Origin: Kaistia defluvii
GTDB taxonomy: Bacteria; Pseudomonadota; Alphaproteobacteria; Rhizobiales; Kaistiaceae
Assembly: GCF_040548815.1 (NCBI RefSeq)
Contig: NZ_JBEPSM010000001.1
Span: 1,302,001-1,366,000 of the forward strand
Direction: 5' to 3'
Length of the DNA stretch: 64,000 bases
Part shown: piece after piece, positions 40,812 to 48,916 of the stretch
How positions within the stretch are numbered: the stretch's first letter is position 1
How the letters are laid out: each line of letters starts with the position of its first letter
Position numbers and translations under genes: made by a program
Notes under the pieces: generated by a model
Seen by the model: the letters and a program-made list of their open reading frames with translations, nothing else
What the model was told of the DNA's origin: nothing
The model's database searches: none

Positions 40812-42074
40812 TCAGATCGCCTTCGCGCCCGCGACGATATCCTCCGGCGTGCGGAAGCTGTGGGGCTCCAGCAGGAATTTGCGGGCGAGCTGCGCCGCCT
40901 TGTTTTCCAGCGGCGCGCGGCGGGCCGGGTCGGCGATCCATTCGAAATCGATATTGTGCGCGAAGCCGAGGATCCGGCGGATCGTCTTGACCGCGGCATA
41001 GCCGACGGCATCGGCGAACACGCCATCGAGGAAGGCTTCGCGCCGGGCCGCCAGCACGGCCTGATCGGCCGGATGGGCGAACATCGTCGCGGGATAGGCG
41101 TCGCCGCGGGCGCTGGTTTCCCAGAGCGCCAGGAAGCGCGTCTTGAACGTGTTCCAGAAAACCGGCACCTGGTCGAGCACCCAGTCGGCCTGTTCGCGGC
41201 GGTCATCGGCGGCGGTCGCATGGCCGGGCTGCGCCAGGTAGTTCATCACCAGATTGGCTAGGAAGGCGCCGACGTCATAGCCGATCGGCCCGACGAAGGA
41301 GAATTCCGGGTCCATGACCTTGGTATCGGTCTCGGTCACCATCACCGAGCCGGTGTGCAGATCGCCATGGATCAGCGCCTGGCCAGTGGTCAGGAAGCGC
41401 CAGCCGAAATCGGCGACGGCCCCCTTCAACGCGGAATCGGAGCGGAACGCGCGCGCCAGGCCATCCAGTTCCGGGCGAGTCCAGCGATTGCGCGGAGATT
41501 CGCTGAGCGGGTCGGAGAAAACGACCTCGGCGGTGATGCGGATCAGCGACGTGTTTTTGGCGAAGCTCGCCGTCCATTCCGCCTTCTCCTCGATCGTCGC
41601 GCCGATATCGGAGGTCGCGAAGGTCGAGCGCGCGGCGAACTCGCCGACATGTTGAGCGACGTGGGGATAGCGCCGCCCTTCGATCAGGCCGCGCCGCAGG
41701 ATGATATGCGGCGACAGGCGCTCCATCACGAAGGCGTAGAGCTCGGGCTGGTAGTGGTAGAAGCGCGGCGCCAGGCCTTCGACATGCGCCCCGACCGCCC
41801 GGTAATAGGACTGCTCGAAAAACGCCCGGTCGAGCGGCAGCGGCCAGCTTTCGCCCGCCGCGCGCACATAGGGAAGCGACTGCTTCACGCAGACCGAGCC
41901 ATCCGGCCCGTCGACCAGGAAGACGAGGTTCAGATTGCCGTCGCCGACTTCCTCGACCGCCCAACTCTCCGGTGCGCCACCGAGCTTGGCGCGCATCTCC
42001 GGCAGATCGTTCAGGAACGTGCGGACCGAATGATTGTCGAGGGCATAGTAGCCGGCGGGCGTGGGAAGCGACAT
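40812..42074 (-). CDS. mtnK: S-methyl-5-thioribose kinase
   Basis: 420 residues. Phosphorylates 5-methylthioribose to its 1-phosphate in methionine salvage. The kinase-fold motifs are clear: GDGNLNLVF (glycine-rich loop), VCVKQSLPYVR (Lys), HGDLHTGSVMV (catalytic Asp loop) and VMDPEFSFVGPIGYD (metal Asp). It is followed by a secreted protein and a sugar-binding protein gene on the same strand and faces mtnB/mtnD, suggesting that external methylthioribose is taken up and salvaged. Confidence 0.93.
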   Translation of the reverse strand: MSLPTPAGYYALDNHSVRTFLNDLPEMRAKLGGAPESWAVEEVGDGNLNLVFLVDGPDGSVCVKQSLPYVRAAGESWPLPLDRAFFEQSYYRAVGAHVEGLAPRFYHYQPELYAFVMERLSPHIILRRGLIEGRRYPHVAQHVGEFAARSTFATSDIGATIEEKAEWTASFAKNTSLIRITAEVVFSDPLSESPRNRWTRPELDGLARAFRSDSALKGAVADFGWRFLTTGQALIHGDLHTGSVMVTETDTKVMDPEFSFVGPIGYDVGAFLANLVMNYLAQPGHATAADDRREQADWVLDQVPVFWNTFKTRFLALWETSARGDAYPATMFAHPADQAVLAARREAFLDGVFADAVGYAAVKTIRRILGFAHNIDFEWIADPARRAPLENKAAQLARKFLLEPHSFRTPEDIVAGAKAI

Positions 42075-42165
42075 GGAACCTGCTCAGAAAGCGCGACGTG
42101 AAGCATGAGACGAAACCGGGAGAGCGGGCGCGGCCCGTTCTCCCGGGAAAGCGTTGGCAGAAAGC

Positions 42166-43008
42166 CTATTTCCAGCCGTAGCGGGTGGCAGCCGCGCCGA
42201 CCAGGGCGGCATAGTCCGCCTCGATCGCGTCGAGCTTCTTGACCAGATCGGATCCGGCGCCGCCGAGACGGGCGATATAGTCCTCGCCGGCCGGCTTGGC
42301 AGCCCAGTCATTCTCGACGAACCGGGCAACCGCCTTGCCATTGTTGGAGACGGTGGGCTTCACCGGCTCGAACTCGGCCGCGGCCTTTTCGAGGCCCGCG
42401 AGAAACGCCGCATGGTCGAGGCCGCTATAGGGCTTGCCGGCAGAATCCGTGACGTTCAGGAAGATCTGGTCGTCGCCAAACGCCGTGTAGCCGCCGCCGA
42501 GACCCTTGTCGACCGACGCCGCCTTCTCGAAGAAAGCCTGCGCCACGGCCGAGTCGAGCTTGTCGCGCGGGAACGTGACCTTGACGAAATCGGTCTGGCC
42601 GCTCGGATCGTCGAGCCGCGAGATCAGCACGCTGTACTGGCGGAAGACATAGCCGAGGCTGGCGGCGAAGCGATCGGCAGCCTCGTCGTCGAGGTCGGCC
42701 ATGGTCTGCAGCGAGGCATTGGTCTTGAGCAGGTAGCCGCCGGGGGTCACCTCGCTCACCATCTTCGAAACCGGAACTCCGGCTGCGGCGGCGATCTTCG
42801 GGACGATGTCGGTCAGCGCCTGGAGCGCGAAGGCCGCGCGCACCGCATAGGTCGCCTGGTCCAGCTTCGGCAATTCGAAGCCGGAGGAAGGCGCCGCCTC
42901 ATAGGAGATCAGGACGGGCTCGGCCGCCTGAGCGGCCGTGGCCGCCATCACGACAAAAGCGGCCCCGAGGGCCGCCTTGCCGAACTTGCTGCGCATGGGC
43001 AGGTTCAT
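42166..43008 (-). CDS. Secreted protein of unknown function
   Basis: 280 residues with a Sec signal peptide (hydrophobic core GAAFVVMAATAAQA, cleavage after AQA near residue 29). I do not recognise the family. The mature part is mixed alpha/beta with few Cys, with stretches such as FVKVTFPRDKLDSAVAQAF and FRQYSVLISRLDDPSGQ. It lies 18 bp downstream of the sugar-binding protein gene and 91 bp upstream of mtnK, so it is probably co-transcribed and periplasmic, perhaps linked to the same uptake process. Confidence 0.75.
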   Translation of the reverse strand: MNLPMRSKFGKAALGAAFVVMAATAAQAAEPVLISYEAAPSSGFELPKLDQATYAVRAAFALQALTDIVPKIAAAAGVPVSKMVSEVTPGGYLLKTNASLQTMADLDDEAADRFAASLGYVFRQYSVLISRLDDPSGQTDFVKVTFPRDKLDSAVAQAFFEKAASVDKGLGGGYTAFGDDQIFLNVTDSAGKPYSGLDHAAFLAGLEKAAAEFEPVKPTVSNNGKAVARFVENDWAAKPAGEDYIARLGGAGSDLVKKLDAIEADYAALVGAAATRYGWK

Positions 43009-43026
43009 AGGTCTGTTTCCATTCGT

Positions 43027-44076
43027 CTACTGTGTCGCGACGGGGATCCAGCTGGCGCTCGCCGCGTCGCTCTTGCCGAAAGCCGGCAGCTTGGCGTCGA
43101 GATCCTCGACCGTCTTGATGGCATTGTCGCGCAGATCCTTTTGCGTGATCAGGACCGGCTTCACAATGATGTTGTGGCCAGGATCTTCACCCGCGATCAA
43201 CTTGGCGACGGCGCGCACCGAAACTTCGCCGACAACGGCCGGGTTGGTGGCGGCGGTGGCGACCCACGGGCTGCCCTCGGCGGCGATCTCGGTGATGTCG
43301 GCAGTGGAGACATCGGCCGAATAGATCTTCACCTTGTCGGAGATGCCGAGTTCGTCGGTGGCGAGCTTCACGCCGCGGGCGAATTCGTCATAGGGCGCGA
43401 AGACGACGGTGATGTCGGGATTGGCCTGGAAAGCGGCCTTGGTCTGGTCGGCGGTCGACGAGGCGGTGGTGTCGTTCACCGCGCCCCAGCGCGCCTTCTC
43501 GACGATGCCGGCATTGGCCTTCTTGGTTTCTTCCCAGATCTCGTTGCGGCGATCGAGCGGCGCGAAGCCGGCGACATAGACATAGCCGGCGTTGAAGGCG
43601 GTGCCGTTGTCGGCGATCGCCTGGCCGAGCGCGGCCTTGGCCAGCTCATGGTCGGACTGCTCGACCTGCGGGATGGCCGGATTGCCGAGATCGACGTCGA
43701 AGGCGACGACCTTGATGCCGGCGTCGAGGGCCTTCTGCGCGACGTCCTTCAGCGCTTCAGGCTGGCCATGGTCGATGATGATGCCCTGGACGCCGAGATT
43801 GATCGCCTGTTCGACCTGCTCGCGCTGGGCGGCGGCGTCCTGGCGACCGGAGAAGATCTGCAGGTCGATGCCGAGCGCCTTGGCCTGCTTCTGCGCACCG
43901 GCCTGGTAGGCCTGGAAGAAGTCGCCGGCCGAGATGAAGGTCACCAGCGCCACCTTGACGCCACCCTTGTCGAAGGGAGCGGGGGCCCCGGCGATGCCCT
44001 GGCCATAGGCCGGCGCGCCCAGCAGGCTGGTGGCCATGAGAGCCGCTCCGGCGAGGCCGATTGCGAAACGCTTCAT
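43027..44076 (-). CDS. Sugar ABC transporter substrate-binding protein, paralog of 34069-35115
   Basis: 349 residues with a Sec signal (MKRFAIGLAGAAL, cleavage near AYG). The ATG at 44074-44076 has GGGAGAG upstream; an in-frame start 15 codons earlier adds charged residues that would spoil the signal peptide. It is very similar to the binding protein at 34069 along its whole length. No ATPase or permease accompanies it. Flanked by mtnK and mtnB, it may bind methylthioribose or a similar pentose and share the importer at 36931-39491. Confidence 0.88.
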   Translation of the reverse strand: MKRFAIGLAGAALMATSLLGAPAYGQGIAGAPAPFDKGGVKVALVTFISAGDFFQAYQAGAQKQAKALGIDLQIFSGRQDAAAQREQVEQAINLGVQGIIIDHGQPEALKDVAQKALDAGIKVVAFDVDLGNPAIPQVEQSDHELAKAALGQAIADNGTAFNAGYVYVAGFAPLDRRNEIWEETKKANAGIVEKARWGAVNDTTASSTADQTKAAFQANPDITVVFAPYDEFARGVKLATDELGISDKVKIYSADVSTADITEIAAEGSPWVATAATNPAVVGEVSVRAVAKLIAGEDPGHNIIVKPVLITQKDLRDNAIKTVEDLDAKLPAFGKSDAASASWIPVATQ

Positions 44077-44291
44077 ACTTGTCTCTCCCTCGCGTCCTTC
44101 CGGACGGCTTTGACCCGGCAACGCGCGCCACCTGCTGGCGATGTTGCAATATAATTCTGATAGCGCGACCGCTGACGGGCGAGGAACGAAGGATTTTCTC
44201 TTTATTCGAGCCGGAATGGGAAATTTGATCTACCCCATCCTTGCGCGCGCGTTTTAGCTAGTATGGTGGCGGCCGGCCGGGTGAAGACCCC

Positions 44292-44996
44292 ATGCCGGCA
44301 TCGCCTTTTTCTGACGGAGTAGCGTGGTTGGCGCAGACGATTTCCTTGAAGACCGAATGCGGGTCCGCCAGCGACGAGAGCGCCCTGGCCAAAGCCGTCG
44401 CGGGCGTCATCGCCGCCGGCCGCGCCGCGGCGTTTCGCCATTGGGTGCCGGCGACCTCCGGCAATTTCTCCGTCCGCATCGATGCCGACACGATCGCGAT
44501 CACGCGTTCCGGCGTCGACAAGGGCAATCTCCAGCTGGCCGATATCCTGATCCAGCCGCTGGCCGTGCCCCTGCTGCCGGGATCCTCGGCCGAGGCGGAG
44601 CTGCACACCGCACTTTATCGCCAGCGCCCGGACCTCGGCGCGATCTTTCATGTCCACAGTCCCGCCGCGACCGTGCTCTCCCGTCTCGCTGCGCCCGAAG
44701 GCAGGCTGCTGCTGACCGGCTGGGAACTGCAGAAAGCGCTTTCCGGCGTGCGCACGCATGAGGCGATCGTCGAAATTCCCGTCTTCGCCAACGACCAGGA
44801 CATTTCTGCCCTGTCGGGCCGGGTCGACGCCCGCCTGGCCGAGCCCGGCGGTGACGCCATCGTCGCGCCCGGCTATCTTCTCGCCGGACACGGACTCTAT
44901 GCATGGGGCGCCACCGAAGCGGAGGCCGCCCGCCATCTCGAAGCGCTCGAAACGCTGTTCGAATTCGAGCTTTCCTACAGGAGGTTCACGCCATGA
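44292..44996 (+). CDS. mtnB: Methylthioribulose-1-phosphate dehydratase
   Basis: 234 residues, class II aldolase fold. The zinc site is visible as HVHSP plus a later His in AGHGLYAWG, and ATSGNFSVR near the N-terminus is the phosphate-binding loop. Converts methylthioribulose-1-phosphate to the diketo intermediate. Its stop overlaps the mtnD start (ATGA, 44993-44996). It is divergent from the binding-protein gene across a 215-bp control region. Confidence 0.93.
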   Translation: MPASPFSDGVAWLAQTISLKTECGSASDESALAKAVAGVIAAGRAAAFRHWVPATSGNFSVRIDADTIAITRSGVDKGNLQLADILIQPLAVPLLPGSSAEAELHTALYRQRPDLGAIFHVHSPAATVLSRLAAPEGRLLLTGWELQKALSGVRTHEAIVEIPVFANDQDISALSGRVDARLAEPGGDAIVAPGYLLAGHGLYAWGATEAEAARHLEALETLFEFELSYRRFTP

Positions 44997-45550
44997 CCAC
45001 ACTGACGATCTACCCGGACAAGGATCCGGCCAATCCCGACCTCGTCACGTCCGACCCGGCCGAGATCGCGGCCGCGCTGAACAAGGTCGGCGTTCTGTTC
45101 GAGCGCTGGAAGGCCGGCGCCGAGCTCGCCGCCAATGCCAGCCATGAAGACATCCTCGCCGCCTACAAGGCCGAGGTCGACCGGCTTTCCGCCGCCGAGG
45201 GCTACCAGACGATCGACGTGATGCGCATCACGCCGGACAATCCGAACAAGCAGGCGATCCGCACCAAGTTCCTCGACGAGCACACGCATGACGAGGACGA
45301 GGTCCGCTTCTTCGTCGAAGGCTCGGGCGCGTTCTACCTGCATCTGGGCGACAAGGTCTATCGCGTCGTCTGCACCCGTGACGACCTGCTGTCGGTCCCG
45401 GCCGGCACGCTGCACTGGTTCGACATGGGCCCGGAGCCGAATTTCACCTGCATCCGCCTGTTCATCTCGCCGGATGGCTGGGTCGCCAACTTCACGGGCG
45501 ACAAGATCGCTTCGACGATCCCCGCTTTCGGCGAATCCGTCGCGGCCTGA
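44993..45550 (+). CDS. mtnD: Acireductone dioxygenase
   Basis: 185 residues, cupin. Metal ligands H-x-H-x4-E are in HTHDEDEVRFF, with the last His in GTLHWFD. Oxidises the acireductone to the keto-acid precursor of methionine (iron form) or off-pathway products (nickel form). The start ATG overlaps the mtnB stop. The phosphatase (mtnC) and isomerase (mtnA) steps are not encoded in this window. Confidence 0.94.
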   Translation: MTTLTIYPDKDPANPDLVTSDPAEIAAALNKVGVLFERWKAGAELAANASHEDILAAYKAEVDRLSAAEGYQTIDVMRITPDNPNKQAIRTKFLDEHTHDEDEVRFFVEGSGAFYLHLGDKVYRVVCTRDDLLSVPAGTLHWFDMGPEPNFTCIRLFISPDGWVANFTGDKIASTIPAFGESVAA

Positions 45551-45556
45551 CAGCCC

Positions 45557-45590
45557 CGCACCCAACCCTCTCCCGGCCGCCGGGAGAGGG
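45557..45590 (+). repeat. Family B repeat fragment after mtnD
   Basis: CCCAACCCTCTCCCGGCCGCCGGGAGAGGGC followed by TTTCTCGCC: a hairpin with a short T-run, plausible as the mtnBD terminator. Confidence 0.6.
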
Positions 45591-45957
45591 CTTTCTCGCC
45601 CATGGCGAATCGACCGCCATGCCGGCTCCGGCTAGTCCAAGGGCCGGCGTCACTTCGGAACTCCGCCATCTCGGCCATGTCGTTCCGCAGGCCTGCCACC
45701 AGCAGGCTGGCGCGCTCCACGGGCTCGACCAACCCCATCGCCTCAGATTGAACGGTCGCCTTCGTAAAAATTCCGAAACCGCAATGAGATCCAGCGTCAC
45801 GCAGCGACGTGGCGGAGGGACTTGCAAGGACTACCGCGCGTTGCAGCGGCGCCTGGACGGTCGCTTCGGCGCGCCTGGCCAGGCTTGCATTGTGCCGCAG
45901 CAACACTGCCGTTGGAACGATTGGCCAATGCAACTTGGAAGCGTTACAGTCAATGAC

Positions 45958-46001
45958 TGACAGGCGCCGTCACTAGTCATGCTCCCGTCAGGCGCCATGA
46001 C
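45958..46001. promoter_or_regulatory. Two GGCGCC-centred palindromes, candidate LacI operators
   Basis: TGACAGGCGCCGTCA (45958-45972) and GTCAGGCGCCATGAC (45987-46001) have the same TGAC/GTCA arms around GGCGCC, with one asymmetrical base on opposite sides, 29 bp apart, ending 48 bp before the regulator gene. Confidence 0.5.
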
Positions 46002-46049
46002 AATCTGGCGAGACATGCTGGGCCGTTTCGGTAGCCGCCAGGGGGCAAG

Positions 46050-47087
46050 ATGACCGGGAAGCAGGACGAACCTGCGCGAAGGAACGCGACGCTCAAGGAT
46101 GTCGCGGCAGCCTGCGGCCTCTCCGTGGCGGCGGTCTCGCGCTATCTCAACCACTCCATCAAGCTGCCGAGGGCGACGACCGACCGCATCGACGCCGCGA
46201 TCCGGGAGCTGCGCTACCAGCCAAACCCGCATGCCCGCAGCCTGAGCCTCGGCCGCTCGGAGACGATCGGGCTCGTGATTCCCGATATTGCCAATCCGTA
46301 TTTCGCCCATCTCGCGGCGGGGGTTGAACGCGCGGCTGCCGAATTCGGGCTCGGCCTCCTGCTCTGCCCTACCCTCAGCCGCACCGATCGCGAGATCGAC
46401 TATCTCGGTCGCCTGTCGGGGCGCCATGTCGACGGGCTGCTCTTCGTCACCAACAATGGCGATGACCCCGCCCTCGCCCTCGCGCTGAAGGGTTCCGATA
46501 CCGTCGTGCTCGTCGATGACGACATCGATGGGGCGACCGCGCCGACGATCATGGCCGACAGCGACCAGGGCGGATTTCTCGCGGGCTCGCACCTGATCGA
46601 GAATGGTCATCGCCGGATCGCCTATGTCGGGGGACCTGCCGGGCTTTCCAGCAGCCGGGGCCGTCTCGGCGGCTTCCGCCGCGCCATCGCCAAGGCGAAT
46701 GGCTCGGTCACGGTCGTGGCGGAGTTGCAGGGCCCCTATTCCTCGGAGCATGGCCGGAACGCGGCGAACCAGCTTCTCGCGCTCGAGCCTCGCCCCACCG
46801 CCATCTTCGTTGCCAGCGACGAGATTGTCCTCGGCCTGCTCACGGTGTTTAAACAGCAGGGTGTGAAGGTCGGCGCGGATATCTCCGTCGTCGCCTTCGA
46901 CGATGTCGGTCCGCTGGAACTTTTCGATCCGCCGCTGACGGCCATCCGCCAGCCCGTCGCCGCGCTGGGCCGGCGCGCTGTCGAACGGGTGTTCTCCCTG
47001 ATCAAGGGCGATAGCCTGGCGCCGGTCACCGAACTGCTTCCCGTCGAACTGATCATCCGCAGTTCCGTCAAGCCGCTCCACCGTTGA
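46050..47087 (+). CDS. LacI-family transcriptional regulator
   Basis: 345 residues. The helix-turn-helix TLKDVAAACGLSVAAVSRYLN is at about 14-34, with the hinge helix YQPNPHARSLS, followed by the LacI sensor domain (IGLVIPDIANPYFAHLAAGVE, VALGRRAVERVF-type end). It is followed 23 bp later by a glutamine-amidotransferase-like gene, which it probably regulates together with itself via the palindromes just upstream. Confidence 0.93.
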   Translation: MTGKQDEPARRNATLKDVAAACGLSVAAVSRYLNHSIKLPRATTDRIDAAIRELRYQPNPHARSLSLGRSETIGLVIPDIANPYFAHLAAGVERAAAEFGLGLLLCPTLSRTDREIDYLGRLSGRHVDGLLFVTNNGDDPALALALKGSDTVVLVDDDIDGATAPTIMADSDQGGFLAGSHLIENGHRRIAYVGGPAGLSSSRGRLGGFRRAIAKANGSVTVVAELQGPYSSEHGRNAANQLLALEPRPTAIFVASDEIVLGLLTVFKQQGVKVGADISVVAFDDVGPLELFDPPLTAIRQPVAALGRRAVERVFSLIKGDSLAPVTELLPVELIIRSSVKPLHR

Positions 47088-47110
47088 GGGCGGCACCAAA
47101 GGGGAAGAAA

Positions 47111-47887
47111 ATGACCGCCAAGAAGGTGTTGCTCGTCGGCGAAAGCTGGATGTCGAGCGCCACGCACTACAAGGGCTTCGACCAGTTCGGCAGCGTGACT
47201 TTCCATCTCGGCGCCGAGCCGCTCGTGAAGGCGCTGGCCGGCAGCGAGTTTGAACTCACCTACATGCAGGCGCATCAGGTGCCGACCGAACTGCCCCTCA
47301 CGCTGGAGGGGCTCAACGCCTATGACGCGATCATCCTGTCCGATATCGGCTCGAATTCGATCCTGCTGCATCCCGACGTCTGGCTGCACGGCAAGCCGAT
47401 GCCGAACCGGGTCAAGCTGCTGCGCGAATGGACGCGCCAGGGCGGCGGGCTGATCATGATCGGTGGCTACCTGACCTTCCAGGGCATTGATGGCCGTGGC
47501 CGCTGGGCGCGCACGGCGGTCGAGGACGCGCTGCCGGTAACCTGCCTGCCGCATGACGACCGCATCGAGGTGCCGGAAGGATTCCGCGCCGAGATCGTGG
47601 GCAATCGCGCGCATCCACTGCTGGCCGGCCTCGACGGCGAATGGCCGCTGCTGCTCGGCGCCAACGAGGTCAAGCTGCGCGACCGGCCGGATGTCGAGCT
47701 CCTGGCCCGCCTGCCCGAGTCCGAAGGCGGTCATCCGCTGCTGGTGGCGGGCGAGTTCGGCGAAGGCCGCAGCGTCGCCTGGACCTCCGACATTGGCCCG
47801 CACTGGCTGCCCAACAGCTTCGTCGAATGGCCGGGCTATGCGCGTCTGTGGAAGAACGTGCTGGGCTGGGTGACCAAGGCGAGCTGA
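47111..47887 (+). CDS. Glutamine amidotransferase-like protein
   Basis: 258 residues of the GATase1-like fold used by DUF1355-type proteins in sugar loci (VLLVGESWMSSATHYKGFD, YDAIILSDIGSNS, GGGLIMIGGYLTFQG). No nucleophilic Cys is seen at the GxCxG position, which reads GGYLTF, so glutaminase activity is unlikely. The ATG at 47111 has AGGGGAAG upstream. Probably a ligand-binding or processing protein of the LacI-controlled unit; function unknown. Confidence 0.8.
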   Translation: MTAKKVLLVGESWMSSATHYKGFDQFGSVTFHLGAEPLVKALAGSEFELTYMQAHQVPTELPLTLEGLNAYDAIILSDIGSNSILLHPDVWLHGKPMPNRVKLLREWTRQGGGLIMIGGYLTFQGIDGRGRWARTAVEDALPVTCLPHDDRIEVPEGFRAEIVGNRAHPLLAGLDGEWPLLLGANEVKLRDRPDVELLARLPESEGGHPLLVAGEFGEGRSVAWTSDIGPHWLPNSFVEWPGYARLWKNVLGWVTKAS

Positions 47888-47944
47888 GAAGAGCCTTTTC
47901 GCGATTCTGGCACGCGAAATGCGATCCAGCCGAAGGCAAGCAAG

Positions 47945-48067
47945 CCCCTCACCCCACCCTCTCCCGCAAGCGGGCGAGGGCTTTCCGTCTGGGTAATGTC
48001 GACAGCGAGGCTGGCCGAGGTCAGCCCCCTCTCCCGCGCGCGGGAGAGGGTTGGGGTGAGGGTCTTG
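47945..48067. repeat. Palindromic intergenic repeat, family B, copy 8
   Basis: CCCCTCACCCCACCCTCTCCC at the left and GAGGGTTGGGGTGAGGG at the right, inner hairpins CTCTCCCGCAAGCGGGCGAG and CTCTCCCGCGCGCGGGAGAG. It lies between two convergent genes. Confidence 0.8.
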
Positions 48068-48144
48068 CTACCCTCAGGCCCCAAACAGGCTAAGGCGCCC
48101 GCAAGGCCGGCGCCTTAAGCACCCACCCGAAGCCCCAATGAGAG

Positions 48145-48879
48145 CTAGAAAATCCCCAACGTCCGCTGCAGCGCGTTGGAGAAATGCGTCTGCAGCGCGG
48201 CTTCGGCGGCGTCGGCGTCGCGCGCCTTGCAGGCTTCCAGCAGCACCAGATGCTCGCGCAGCGTGCGCAGCACGATCGGCGTGGTGAGCGTGCGATCGAG
48301 ACGAATCAGCTGCAGATAATTGTGGACGCGGCGATAGGTCGATCCGACCAGGACGTTGCCCAGCGAGCCGATGATCTCGAAATGCAGCGCCGCGTCGATT
48401 GCCCCGATCTCCGGCGCGATCGCCGGCGTGAAGCCCGTGCTTTCCAGTTCGGCGATGCTGCGCTGATGTCGCTCGATCATCGCATCGAGCAATTCATGCG
48501 TCGCCGTCTCGGCGAAGACCCGAACCGCCGGGCGCTCCAGGATCGAGCGGAACTGATAGGTATTCCGCGCAAATTCGAAGTCGGCCTTCATGAAGCGGAT
48601 GCCCGAGCGCGGATGGATCGTCAGCAATCCTTCCGTCTGCAGCACGCGCAGCGCATCGCGCAGCGGCGCCACCGGCACGCCGACCAGCTTGACCAGATCG
48701 TTCTGCGAGACGAAGGCGCCGGCCGGCAATTCCCGCCCGAACAACATGGCGAGGATGCGCTCATAGGCGAGTTCGCTCAACGAAACGGTGACACTGTCGG
48801 CGACGCGCTCGGCCGGCTCGGGGGCGCCGACATCTTGCGATACAATCGGATCTGATCTATCAGATCGGCTACGTGACAT
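48145..48879 (-). CDS. GntR-family (FCD-type) transcriptional regulator
   Basis: 244 residues. The winged helix is read in AYERILAMLFGRELPAGAFVSQNDLVKLVGVPVAPLRDALRVLQTEGLL, shown here only as the segment from Ala to Leu near residues 35-85, followed by an FCD ligand domain rich in helices. The ATG at 48877-48879 is preferred to longer in-frame options that would overlap the divergent dehydratase gene. It is divergent from the rhamnose-like operon and likely represses it. Confidence 0.88.
   Translation of the reverse strand: MSRSRSDRSDPIVSQDVGAPEPAERVADSVTVSLSELAYERILAMLFGRELPAGAFVSQNDLVKLVGVPVAPLRDALRVLQTEGLLTIHPRSGIRFMKADFEFARNTYQFRSILERPAVRVFAETATHELLDAMIERHQRSIAELESTGFTPAIAPEIGAIDAALHFEIIGSLGNVLVGSTYRRVHNYLQLIRLDRTLTTPIVLRTLREHLVLLEACKARDADAAEAALQTHFSNALQRTLGIF
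48849..48866. promoter_or_regulatory. Perfect palindrome GATCTGAT-CT-ATCAGATC, candidate GntR operator
   Basis: An 18-bp inverted repeat with 8-bp perfect arms within the first codons of the GntR gene and 51 bp upstream of the divergent dehydratase start, a good place to control both promoters. Confidence 0.5.
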
Positions 48880-48916
48880 ATCAACACTCTCATTTGATCG
48901 ATTAGGCGAGCATAGC

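Larger units (their letters stand above)
45551..46049. other. 499-bp gene-free region upstream of the second LacI gene
   Basis: Contains a B-type hairpin at 45557-45590, then some 370 bp without a credible ORF, and two GGCGCC-centred palindromes at 45958-46001. Short open frames here have no family resemblance. It is the longest gene-free stretch in the window. Confidence 0.65.

Noticed and set aside
44077..44291. SAM-type riboswitch between the binding protein and mtnB
   Set aside because: The position is attractive for a methionine-salvage gene, but I find no convincing SAM-I or SAM-II core or pseudoknot in the 215 bp; a covariance-model search would decide.
45619..45960. A 113-codon open frame in the gap before the second LacI gene
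   Set aside because: No RBS, no domain, and composition like the noncoding surroundings.
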